A DNA stretch of 17,050 nt from Nitrososphaerales archaeon TH5894 (GTDB lineage: Archaea > Thermoproteota > Nitrososphaeria > Nitrososphaerales > Nitrososphaeraceae). Each line of letters begins with the position of its first letter. Positions within the stretch are counted from its first letter, which is position 1. The translations under genes and the position numbers were made by a program. The DNA is taken from positions 1-17,050 of the forward strand of contig JAATVK010000166.1 of NCBI GenBank assembly GCA_014523485.1. Direction: 5' to 3'. The notes under the pieces were generated by a model. The model worked only from the letters and a program-made list of their open reading frames with translations. It searched no databases and was not told the DNA's origin. This document shows, piece after piece, positions 1 through 7,121 of the stretch.

Positions 1-46
1 TAATCTCACATTTAATATCATCTTATTTCTTTTATTATATAAATTT

Positions 47-202
47 TCACTGCACATTTAAGAAAAAATGGGAGAGAAACCATCCATCTTCTTCTACTCC
101 ATTTGAGAACTTGTACTGTTCTCCGAGTTTAGTTATAGGATTACCATAATAATAGACCTTGTTTTTATTTATTTTATTGAGAATTTTTGATTGTTGTACC
201 AT
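47..202 (-). CDS. Small ORF or gene remnant, 51 aa, unknown
   Basis: An ATG-started frame of 51 codons ends in TGA. Its C-terminal half (around YYYGNPITKLGEQYKFSNG and VEEDGWFLSHFF) reads like a folded protein rather than translated AT-rich spacer, and the DNA under it is richer in G and C than its surroundings. A stop (TGA) lies two codons upstream of the ATG, with one TTG between them, so the frame cannot be extended much. No clear Shine-Dalgarno or well-placed TATA box is visible. It could be a real small protein or the decayed 3' end of a larger gene. I do not recognise the family. Confidence 0.3.
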   Translation of the reverse strand: MVQQSKILNKINKNKVYYYGNPITKLGEQYKFSNGVEEDGWFLSHFFLNVQ

Positions 203-568
203 CAATCAATAAGACTACTTTTTTCTATTTGAGTAATATTTATTGTCTTTTGTAATTTTAAAATTTCGTTATTGTAAAATGTATATATCTATATGAAACT
301 TTTTAGTATTTAGAGATATAATATAAAATTTTATTCTTTTGTGTTTAAAATATCATCTTTCTTCTATTAGATGTTTAACTGGTTTTTCAGATCTTCAATA
401 TTATAGGCGAAAATTAGCAATTATAATGATTAGAGCAAATCTTGTAATGGAAAAAGAAAACTCATAGTATTATATAATTAATTAAAAAATATTAATTGTA
501 ATAATCTTAACTTGCATTTTTAAAATTATATATTGAATAGTTAAATTAGATTCAGAAATTTACACTAA
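203..568. other. Gene-free AT-rich spacer
   Basis: About 365 bases with no supportable gene or strong repeat. A short open minus-strand stretch at roughly 207-284 is only about 26 codons long, is closed on both sides, and is not evidence of coding at this base composition. Confidence 0.5.
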
Positions 569-1246
569 CTATCTTTTAATATTTCTAATTAAATGTTGTT
601 TCATTTGATTAAACTCTTCTTCAGTTAGTATTCCTTCTTCTTTCAATTTTGCAAGTTTCTGTAATTCATCTGCAATTAATACTGATTGATTAGACGAGGG
701 ACTATAATCTTTGGTTTCAACCAATTTGGAGGATATATTTTTTTTTGTTGGTTCTGATCTATGACCATCATTCATTCCTGAACGAATTATTTCCAACAAA
801 TCTTCTGCCTTATCTCTTGGAATAGCTTCTATTACACCTGTTTGATCATCTTCACCTTCGATTATACTATCCATCATCCCTAATTTGGTTGAGCTCATTA
901 ATCCAGAAGCTTTAAAACGTATTGTAGATGATAGTAATCCTTTTTCCAGCTTTAAACTTGTAATTATATCATAAGGAATATCCACTACATTTGCTTTTAT
1001 ACCAAGCATATATGGATCTCTTATTATTATTCTTCTGTCTGTCGCATAGATGGTATTGGGTGTAAAATATGAGCCCCCAGGCTTTATTTTGGATTGTCTT
1101 GCAACAAGTAATACTTTTTCGTCTGGATTTAACATCTCATTTATTTTATTAATCTCTTCTAAATCAGCTTTATCTGTAATGGACTTTTTAATATCATGAG
1201 AATATTCTTTATCCGGTTTATTGCGGCGACCCAAGTCAAAAGACAT
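569..1246 (-). CDS. PH-like domain protein with C-terminal SHOCT domain
   Basis: This 225-aa soluble protein has two recognisable parts. Residues about 38-160 form a bacterial/archaeal PH-like (bPH) domain, including the YATDRRIIIRDP strand-turn and the VDIPYDIITSLKLEKGLL segment typical of the family. Residues about 192-221 form a SHOCT short helical hairpin (ELQKLAKLKEEGILTEEEF), which often ends oligomerising proteins. The two are joined by a polar linker at 161-190. No signal peptide or membrane segment is visible, so it is probably cytoplasmic or peripherally membrane-associated. SHOCT domains are thought to mediate protein association; the cellular role is unknown. The ATG start gives a charged N-terminus before the PH-like domain. 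It stands alone, with long spacers on both sides. Confidence 0.85.
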   Translation of the reverse strand: MSFDLGRRNKPDKEYSHDIKKSITDKADLEEINKINEMLNPDEKVLLVARQSKIKPGGSYFTPNTIYATDRRIIIRDPYMLGIKANVVDIPYDIITSLKLEKGLLSSTIRFKASGLMSSTKLGMMDSIIEGEDDQTGVIEAIPRDKAEDLLEIIRSGMNDGHRSEPTKKNISSKLVETKDYSPSSNQSVLIADELQKLAKLKEEGILTEEEFNQMKQHLIRNIKR

Positions 1247-1436
1247 GTTATTTCTATCTTAGGAAGAGATACTATTCAATTTAGAAATTTTTGAAATTTG
1301 TTATATATCAATATTATAGTTATTGTATTGGTATAAAATATTACTAAGATTTACTTTTTTTAGATAGTAATAATCAAATATATTCTTGCTTAACCTTTCG
1401 ATCTATATTTTTTTTATCTTTAAAGTTCAGTTCAGG

Positions 1437-1591
1437 CTATGATAATTAATAAAATTATCTCCAATTCTTATAGAGAATAGTAGCAATCTATTAACTCCTA
1501 CAGCAATAAAAAATTCAACATTTCCATAGATAGATAGCCTTCTATTGTTATGATAAATATTCCTTAGAAGACTACTATGATAATTAATAAA
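1437..1591. repeat. Pair of 17-nt direct repeats
   Basis: CTATGATAATTAATAAA occurs at 1437-1453 and again at 1575-1591, 138 bp apart in the same orientation. The similarity continues imperfectly for a few bases on the 3' side. The segment between them holds one ATAGCCTTCTA copy (1534-1544). These could be regulatory binding sites or the footprint of an old duplication; at this base composition chance is not excluded. Confidence 0.4.
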
Positions 1592-1635
1592 TTATTTCAA
1601 ATTATTAAATACTATAATATCGATTTGAATAATAC

Positions 1636-1721
1636 AACAATCTTATGGATAGACCAACTATAAGATTTGTTAGTAGGCCATAGCCTTCTACATCTCTCCC
1701 CAGAGAAAGGTGGTCTATGGC
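1636..1721. repeat. Two adjacent stem-loops (possible structured RNA)
   Basis: Hairpin A pairs AACAATCTTAT (1636-1646) with ATAAGATTTGTT (1660-1671), 11 bp with one bulged base. Hairpin B pairs GCCATAG (1677-1683) with CTATGGC (1715-1721). Inside B, CCTT/AAGG and TCTCT/AGAGA with a CCCC loop continue the stem across two asymmetric bulges. The two hairpins are 5 nt apart and form a compact unit of about 86 nt in a 640-nt spacer. On the + strand hairpin B is followed by TTGACTTTT. It could be a non-coding RNA, the 3' end of the response-regulator transcript read from the other strand, or a palindromic repeat. No known RNA family is recognised. Confidence 0.5.
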
Positions 1722-1887
1722 TTGACTTTTAGATAAAAAATTAAATTATGAATTACTTCGCATATGAAGATTTGATACACTAATGTATACTGTCAGTATA
1801 GGATAGAATATATCATATAAAAACACACCCTGTTATCAATTTATATTGTAATTCAAATAGAAAATTATAGATGATAGTAAATGTAAA

Positions 1888-2253
1888 TTAATGATGCACT
1901 ATCAATTTTTGTATTTCTGTTTTTAATTCATCAAGAAATACAGGCTTCTCTAATATTTTGTCGATTTTCATAATATAGGATATTTCATACGGAATATCAG
2001 TTTTAGTATATGCACTAACAATTATTGTTTTTATTTTATGATCAGTATCTTTTTCTCTTATTTTTTTTAAAAAATCTAAGCCTGACATTTGCGGCATTCT
2101 ATAATCCGTAATAACCACAGAACAATTGTTTGTATTTTTATAAAAATATTCTAATGCGTTAACTGGATTATCAAACGAGATGATGTTATAACCGTTCGAT
2201 TTTAAATATTCATTAAATAGATCAAGAACGTCTTTTTCATCATCGACCAACAA
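1888..2253 (-). CDS. Single-domain response regulator (CheY-like receiver)
   Basis: A complete receiver domain of 121 aa with no output domain. The acidic pocket is D4/D5 (LVDDE). The phosphoacceptor is D50 in VVITDYRMPQMSG, the switch Ser is S80 (IIVSA) and the conserved Lys is K103 (EKP). It would receive phosphate from a histidine kinase and act by protein contact, like CheY or archaeal stand-alone receivers; no kinase is present nearby. The start is unusual. No ATG exists in frame between the upstream stop (2299-2301) and the domain, so TTG at 2253 is the best start. It cuts the first beta strand very short. Upstream codons in frame encode six Asn from an AAT run. Confidence 0.9.
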   Translation of the reverse strand: MLVDDEKDVLDLFNEYLKSNGYNIISFDNPVNALEYFYKNTNNCSVVITDYRMPQMSGLDFLKKIREKDTDHKIKTIIVSAYTKTDIPYEISYIMKIDKILEKPVFLDELKTEIQKLIVHH

Positions 2254-2616
2254 TATGTAATTATTATTATTATTATTTGATATTTTAAAGAAACCCCATT
2301 AGTACTATATTAAATGTTTAATTTATTATTAAATAGTTCTATTTCCTTTCAATTTTAAAAAAACAACATTTAAAGCAACATTATATTAGATTTTGATATG
2401 GTATATTTATAAAGATAATAAAAAATCAATTACTTTGGACTTTATAACATACTACCATCAATGGAAAAATTTCATTCATTTCGTGGAAGATTTTTCTATC
2501 AGTTTTGTCAATTTATGGTATTGCGAAATTGTAGTCATACAATTTACTTCTATTACTGCTATTCTATTTTTAAAGACCATAATCTTGAGACGTAAAATCA
2601 TAGAATAAGTTGGCTT

Positions 2617-2935
2617 AATTAAAGGGAACATTCTTTGACTTTATTTTTATATTGTAAACTTGGTTATGTATTAGAATATTTTTTGACATGAAAAATAGAT
2701 ATCTGCTTAGGCTAATTTATTATAAATCTCCTCTATGAGATGAAGTATTAGATTATCAAATATTCTTTAATAGTTTAAAGTTAATCTTGATTAGTATATT
2801 TATAGTGAAACCGACTAGCTAAAATCTATTGAGGTGACATATTAATTAAAGAGAACAAATTATATTAATTTAATATTCATTTAATCATTAATTATAATAA
2901 CATAACTCAATTTATATATCTAAATTAAAGAGAAC
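2617..2935 (+). repeat. Three direct copies of AATTAAAGRGAAC
   Basis: The 13-mer occurs at 2617-2629 (AATTAAAGGGAAC), 2844-2856 and 2923-2935 (both AATTAAAGAGAAC), all in the same orientation. Copies 1 and 2 share two further bases on the 5' side (TT). Copy 3 lies just after a TATA-like TTTATATATC (2911-2920). A degenerate relative, AATTAGAGGGAAAC, is at about 6753. The pattern suggests a binding site for a DNA-binding protein or part of a dispersed repeat. Confidence 0.45.
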
Positions 2936-2939
2936 TATC

Positions 2940-2978
2940 AGTTGATACTAAATTTGCAAGGAGGAAGGATAATCAACT
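2940..2978 (+). repeat. Stem-loop enclosing a Shine-Dalgarno-like sequence
   Basis: AGTTGAT (2940-2946) can pair with ATCAACT (2972-2978), leaving a 25-nt loop that contains AGGAGGAAGG (2959-2968). A TATA-like TTTATATA at 2911-2918 would place a transcript start near 2940. The only frame behind it is a 17-codon TTG ORF starting at about 2983. This is suggestive of a leader or small RNA but weakly supported. Confidence 0.25.
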
Positions 2979-3286
2979 ACTCTTGATACGTATTGGCATT
3001 CTATCTAAATTATACATAATATTAGAAGAAAATTAATCCTTACTTTTAAGTATACATTTAAACAAGATAACCATGAACTTCAGTTATCATTATAAAAAAT
3101 GAATGATAAACTGATAAAGTTTCTAATATCTCCTACAAAAATTAGACTAAGATATAAACTTACTATTACAAATACTGTATTGTAGGGTTTCCGAATAAAC
3201 ATTAATATTCATTTTTTACTCAATTAAATCATATCCATATAATAAAATTTTTCAATCATTAACAATAAATAATGTAATTTCTAAAA

Positions 3287-3904
3287 ATGGATGTGAACAA
3301 TAATTTTATCATTGTTTCATTAATGGTAATATTTATACTATCTATTACATTATCTTCTAATATTTGGCATAATGCAGAAGGACAGAAAGAAGATTTCAAT
3401 ATTCTTACTCCTAATCAATCTAATATCACTAATGTAGAGAAATTTGAAACATACCAAAACTCAAAATATGGGATAAAAATTGAATATCCTGCTAATTGGC
3501 TAAAGACTGAGCCAAGTTCTGCTATTGGCAACGACCGTTATAAACAAATAAATGTTGTAACTTTTAGTTCTCCTCCTAATAATGACCCAGTGTTAATGGT
3601 TATAGTGGCAAATAAAACCGTCGGAACATTAACAGATTTTGCAAGTGAAGGAATTAACCAACATAGAATAATATATCCTGATTTTAATCTTCTAAAGTTA
3701 GGAAATGTCAAGCTAGGTGATAATCCTGGATATAACTTTATCTTCAATGCTTCTGATCCAAATGGAAAATTCACAGCTGCACAGATATGGACTATTAAAG
3801 ATAATAAATTATACTTAATTGTAAATACAGTAAGTGAACATCTGTACCCCTTAACTTGGCCAACTATACAAAGAATGGTAGATTCATTTGAAATTGTAAA
3901 TTAG
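3287..3904 (+). CDS. PsbP-like secreted or membrane-anchored protein
   Basis: This 205-aa protein starts with a hydrophobic segment (residues 7-24) that is a signal peptide or membrane anchor, followed by a polar region and a PsbP-like domain at about 52-204. Recognisable elements are the YGIKIEYPANWLK opening (61-73), the central beta region with VTFSSPPNND (91-100), and the closing helix around IQRMVDSFEI (194-203). PsbP-like proteins are abundant in ammonia-oxidising archaea and are presumed to act outside the membrane; their substrates are not known. A possible TATA element (CATATAATAAAAT) lies about 45 nt upstream of the ATG. It is a single gene, convergent with the HTH gene at 4545-4805. 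Confidence 0.85.
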   Translation: MDVNNNFIIVSLMVIFILSITLSSNIWHNAEGQKEDFNILTPNQSNITNVEKFETYQNSKYGIKIEYPANWLKTEPSSAIGNDRYKQINVVTFSSPPNNDPVLMVIVANKTVGTLTDFASEGINQHRIIYPDFNLLKLGNVKLGDNPGYNFIFNASDPNGKFTAAQIWTIKDNKLYLIVNTVSEHLYPLTWPTIQRMVDSFEIVN

Positions 3905-4544
3905 TACTATCAATATAATTTATAGCTAATTTTGAAGCGTAGGAAAATGAAAATATCAATTTAAATTACATAATTGATTGTTAACCTTGTTTACCGATTT
4001 TTAAATATCTTGGATATGTTTAATATTACAATCCACTACATTGGGAAACCTATCATAAACCATAGCCTGTGTGTGTTTATGTATATGTGTATACTCTGTC
4101 AAGGTCTTATACATACATATATACAGGCTATGGTTTTATTATTGTGAGTATTTTAATTTATCAATTTATCACTTAATCAGTTAGTCTAACCATATTTTTC
4201 TAGATTTAAAAATGAATAATGAGAGAAAAAGTAGAAAAACAAAAACTATATTAAAATCCTAGACACAAATGATATATCATTTTTCATAGTAAATACTAGA
4301 TAAAAATTAGCAACGATAAATCATAATACACATTCACTTATCAACTTCACTAATCTAATTTAGCACTACTATGTTAGGAAGTGTTGCTAAGAACTTGACA
4401 ATACACCGTTACTTATAAAACATTAGGAGCATCAAATACATACGGAAAGAAAACTGCTATTAATTTATAATTGTAATGTAATGGAAAAAAATCTATTCAA
4501 TTAGATCTCATACGATCAGTTAGTGATTCTGAATACTGTGACTG
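3905..4544. other. Spacer between convergent genes, with a long hairpin
   Basis: About 640 bases between the 3' ends of the PsbP-like gene and the small HTH gene. The notable content is the 80-nt hairpin at 4057-4136. A short inverted repeat TTAGCA/TGCTAA (4360-4365 and 4385-4390) is also present. No gene is supported. Confidence 0.5.
4057..4136. repeat. Long hairpin with perfect 14-bp ends
   Basis: AAACCATAGCCTGT (4057-4070) is perfectly complementary to ACAGGCTATGGTTT (4123-4136). The stem continues inward: GTGTGT faces ATATAT as alternating G-U and U-A pairs, then after one mismatch TATGTATA pairs with TATACATA. That gives about 28 pairs and a terminal region around ACTCTGTCAAGGTCT. The G-U pairs mean the structure is much better as RNA (+ strand) than as DNA. 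It lies about 150 nt past the PsbP-like gene, followed by TTTTATTATT. It may be a bidirectional 3' end structure, a small RNA, or a palindromic mobile repeat. Confidence 0.65.
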
Positions 4545-4805
4545 TTATTGTGTTTTAGTAGTAGTTTGTAATAATTCTTGCATCTCGTTATGCTTTTTGA
4601 GATAGTTTAATCCTTTTTCTGTAGTCTTGAATGTTTGAGTCCCATCCAGATATTCTATTAGATTGTTTTCTGTCAAAACAGAAAGATATTCCTTTAATTG
4701 CCCATAACTTAGAAAAGCTTTATACATAATTTTTGTCTTAGTTGCTCCGCCATTGGCTGAGTCAAGGATATTACCAACTATTTCTGTCCTACTTCTATTT
4801 TTCAT
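4545..4805 (-). CDS. Small winged-helix transcription regulator (HTH_45 type)
   Basis: An 86-aa single-domain DNA-binding protein. The order is helix 1 (RTEIVGNILDSA), the GGATKTKIMYKAFLSYGQLKEYL helix-turn-helix at about 18-42, a recognition helix with NNLIEYL (47-53), and a wing with FKTTEKGLNYLKKH (59-72). This is the compact winged-helix form, containing the T-T-E-K-G-L-x-Y-L signature, that is strongly expanded in Nitrososphaerota. It probably represses or activates by binding promoters as a dimer; its targets are unknown. It is divergent from the cupredoxin gene, about 200 bp away, and that gene is a reasonable candidate target. The ATG start is backed by a Shine-Dalgarno and a TATA box. 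Confidence 0.9.
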   Translation of the reverse strand: MKNRSRTEIVGNILDSANGGATKTKIMYKAFLSYGQLKEYLSVLTENNLIEYLDGTQTFKTTEKGLNYLKKHNEMQELLQTTTKTQ

Positions 4806-4815
4806 TCTATTACAA

Positions 4816-4854
4816 CCTCAAAATACATATTTTCGTCTAGTTATACTTTATATA
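4816..4854 (-). promoter_or_regulatory. TATA box and Shine-Dalgarno of the small HTH gene
   Basis: On the minus strand TATATAAAG (4854-4846) is a good archaeal TATA element. A start about 25 nt downstream would leave a leader of roughly 15-20 nt containing GAGG (4819-4816), 10 nt before the ATG at 4805. The spacing supports the chosen start. Confidence 0.55.
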
Positions 4855-4966
4855 CCATCATATATATCGGTTTTCGTTACTATACTATTATGAATAATAT
4901 TGTAATATATACGGTTAATTTATAAAATAGCTATTTAATTCCTGATTTTTTTATTTTATTATATTA

Positions 4967-4980
4967 ATTGTACAAACAAT
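4967..4980. promoter_or_regulatory. Possible operator upstream of the cupredoxin gene
   Basis: ATTGT (4967-4971) and ACAAT (4976-4980) form a short inverted repeat about 33 nt before the GTG start. It sits just behind an AT-rich TATA-like stretch (TTTTATTATATTAA). Its size and location suit a winged-helix dimer, but an inverted repeat this short can arise by chance. Confidence 0.25.
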
Positions 4981-5012
4981 CTTAATATGACCTTTTGTTT
5001 TTAATTTAATGA

Positions 5013-5732
5013 GTGAGCAATAATGAAAAGGGATTACCAGAGAAATCACCTGATAAATTAAAAAAAATAAAAGATTATGGAATTCCAATAGGAGTTATGG
5101 CTTTGTCACTTGTTATTATTTATATATTATGGGCTTCATTCGGATATATAGGACCTTCATTTTCTAATCAAGTTTTATCAAATCAGCAAGAAACACTTAG
5201 AGAAAAATATAATCTGCCACCTGTAGAAGGTGAAGATAGTAGTGACACTAGTGAAGTCCCTCCTTCTCTTCGTGAGGTATTGGATTCAAATAGAGCACCA
5301 ACTTCCACCTCACAAAGTAGCCAAGCAACAACCACAACACAATCATCAACAAATACTACTATATCTGAATCCTCCGGAAATGTTACATCCGGATCAACTC
5401 AAGAAGCACAATCAACACCCGCAGCAGCATCAGAAGGTGTTACATTAACAATCCTTGAAGGTTCATCCATACAAGGAAGCCCAGATTATGACCCTGACGC
5501 ACTAACAGTCAAAAAAGGTGATAAAATACTTGTTGACAATGTAGATACTATGCCCCATACTGTTACCAATGGTGAAAGTGGATCTGACCCCAATTCTGGC
5601 AAGCTATTTGATACTAGTATAATAAATGGTGGTGATTCAGCTGAACTAGATACATCAACTATTGATGCAGGAACACATCCATACTATTGCATGGTACATC
5701 CGTACATGACAGGGAGTTTAACAGTAGAGTGA
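5013..5732 (+). CDS. Membrane-anchored blue-copper (plastocyanin-like) protein
   Basis: This 239-aa protein has a short charged N-terminus, one membrane segment (residues 23-45), a Ser/Thr/Gln-rich linker (about 92-140) and a C-terminal cupredoxin domain (about 143-239). The type 1 copper ligands are visible: H182 in MPHTVTNG, then C226, H229 and M232 in CMVHPYM. It should face the outside of the membrane and carry electrons. Copper proteins take over many cytochrome c roles in ammonia-oxidising archaea, so a link to the ammonia oxidation or terminal oxidase chain is likely, though the exact partner is unknown. The start is GTG; an ATG 4 nt upstream is out of frame and stops after four codons. 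Confidence 0.9.
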   Translation: MSNNEKGLPEKSPDKLKKIKDYGIPIGVMALSLVIIYILWASFGYIGPSFSNQVLSNQQETLREKYNLPPVEGEDSSDTSEVPPSLREVLDSNRAPTSTSQSSQATTTTQSSTNTTISESSGNVTSGSTQEAQSTPAAASEGVTLTILEGSSIQGSPDYDPDALTVKKGDKILVDNVDTMPHTVTNGESGSDPNSGKLFDTSIINGGDSAELDTSTIDAGTHPYYCMVHPYMTGSLTVE

Positions 5733-7121
5733 TTTACAATATGAGTATAATTTCAGATAGAAAATCTTTTAAACAATTTTTAGTAATATAAAAGTAAAAA
5801 GAATAATACACCACCAAATATGATATTTCTTCGGTTTTAAACAATATAAATACTCACATAAAGTTAAGCCAAAACCATATATGGATTGTTTGATTAGGTC
5901 AATTCGTACTTTCACATCAGATCAAGTCCGAATGTTGTAAAGAATCCTCCGTCTGTTATAGTCGATATTATCTCTTATTTACTTGTAGGCTATAACATCT
6001 AATAACCAATAATAAATGAATCTATTTACTTGCATATAAGAAATACAGTAAACTAGTTTCAAATCCTCTTCCGAGAGCTGCGGTATTTTCATTAATAGTA
6101 ATGAAGTTGTAAAAAATTAAATAAATAGTTCTTGTGTTAATTTCAAATTTAAATTTTTAGTCAACACGTAGGCAAAAATATATTCCAATTAACAGACAAT
6201 TAAACTCAAGCATATTTTGATATTAAATACTTGAATACGAAAAATAATGAAAAGTATATATTTTATAACTAGGTTAGAAATGTTCTTTATTTTCTTCTAC
6301 TAATTTCTATTATTTAACGATAAAAATTTTATATATCCATTTAATAATTACAATAAAAAAGGAAATTTAATAAATAGAATTTCTCTTTTTTTTAGCTATT
6401 TTTGTATAATATGTATTTCAATTGGAAAAGATGAATGATTAAGTTGAACATTATATAATAAATACAATAATCTACTTTACAATAATTTACTATTATCCCA
6501 GGGTTCTATAAACTTTCAGTCAGATACAAGATAATGTAAAAACCTTTGTATAAATAAGTTAGTTAATTAAGAAGATATAAAATTATTTATTATTATATTC
6601 AATTACTATCTTTTATTATTTTAAATTCATCCAGATTTTTTTGTTTCTTTCCATTTTTAATAAACCCTCCTGATTATTTTTGATATATTTATTATAAAAT
6701 GGTAAATTATTGTTTTTGAATATTAAAGGATATTATATATTTTATCATGTCTAATTAGAGGGAAACTTGTGATGTCATAGTCTGACCTCTTTAACTACAT
6801 CGCCTCTTTTTTGCTGCTGCTGTTGTTGTTTGCAAAAGCAGGAATAGTATTACCATGTATAAAATTGTTATATAGAATATTAGTAATCTTTTCCACCTAC
6901 AGCAATATATACTAGCAATATTGTGACCTTTAAACAATTTAAAATTATTCATTAAAGTATATTTACAAAGAATAATGCCTATTAAATACAATAATTCGTT
7001 AATTATTGATATGTCAATAGTGTTTAATTTTACATTTTTCTAGGTATTTCTTTCATTACTTTTCTTTATTAAATTATATCTTTATATTTAAAGATAATAG
7101 ATTAATAAAACAATAAGACTA
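5733..7121. other. Long gene-free spacer (about 1.4 kb)
   Basis: No gene is supported in this, the longest spacer of the window. It contains a 10-bp palindrome CCATATATGG (5875-5884), the hairpin at 5954-5997, an AAATTTAAATTT palindrome near 6147, and a short triplet run GCTGCTGCTGTTGTTGTT near 6812. A 20-codon minus-strand stretch (5912-5974) reads STITDGGFFTTFGLDLM before a stop and may be the tail of a lost gene. A 66-codon minus-strand frame (6791-6991) has a hydrophobic stretch but starts with TTG and has no ribosome-binding site. Confidence 0.5.
5954..5997. repeat. Inverted repeat, 8-bp arms
   Basis: TGTTATAG (5954-5961) pairs with CTATAACA (5990-5997) across a 28-nt loop. The right arm belongs to an AGGCTAT sequence (5987-5993), the same 7-mer found in the right arm of the 4057-4136 hairpin. 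It could be a degenerate member of the same family. Confidence 0.35.

Larger units (their letters stand above)
1247..1887. other. Gene-free spacer with repeats and hairpins
   Basis: About 640 bases without a supportable gene, lying between two minus-strand genes. It contains a 17-nt direct repeat (1437 and 1575), two adjacent stem-loops (1636-1721) and three copies of the 7-mer ATAGCCT or its complement (1434, 1534, 1680). The concentration of structure suggests a non-coding RNA, a structured 3' end, or remnants of a small mobile element. Confidence 0.5.
2254..3286. other. Long gene-free spacer with repeated 13-mers
   Basis: About 1 kb between the divergently oriented response regulator and PsbP-like gene. 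The only frame of any length (2393-2608, TTG start) has no ribosome-binding site or recognisable content and was not called. The spacer holds three AATTAAAGRGAAC motifs, a small hairpin around a Shine-Dalgarno-like AGGAGGAAGG (2940-2978) and a weak 5-bp hairpin at 2726-2741. The remainder is unremarkable AT-rich DNA. Confidence 0.5.

Noticed and set aside
2393..2608. 71-codon + strand frame starting with TTG
   Set aside because: No ribosome-binding site, no recognisable domain, and a composition of Ile, Phe, Tyr and Lys as expected from AT-rich non-coding DNA. The length is somewhat unusual but not decisive.
3538..3774. 78-codon minus-strand frame
   Set aside because: It lies entirely within the PsbP-like gene on the other strand and has no independent support.
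5912..5974. Protein-like minus-strand tail DGGFFTTFGLDLM ending in TGA
   Set aside because: Only 20 codons open and no start. It may be a remnant of a lost gene, but it is too short to call.
6050..6085. tRNA-like TTTCAAATCC sequence
   Set aside because: It resembles a T-loop, but no matching T-stem, acceptor stem or D-arm could be built around it, and the region is too AT-rich for a tRNA.
6766..6790. Box C/D-like GTGATGT and CTGA pair
   Set aside because: The boxes are only 6 nt apart, no second pair exists, and no guide-length spacer or terminal stem is present.
6791..6991. 66-codon minus-strand frame with a hydrophobic segment and a TTTAAAKKRR tail
   Set aside because: TTG start, no Shine-Dalgarno, and the hydrophobic stretch follows from T-rich codons. 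The Thr/Ala run comes from a triplet repeat (GCTGCTGCTGTTGTT).
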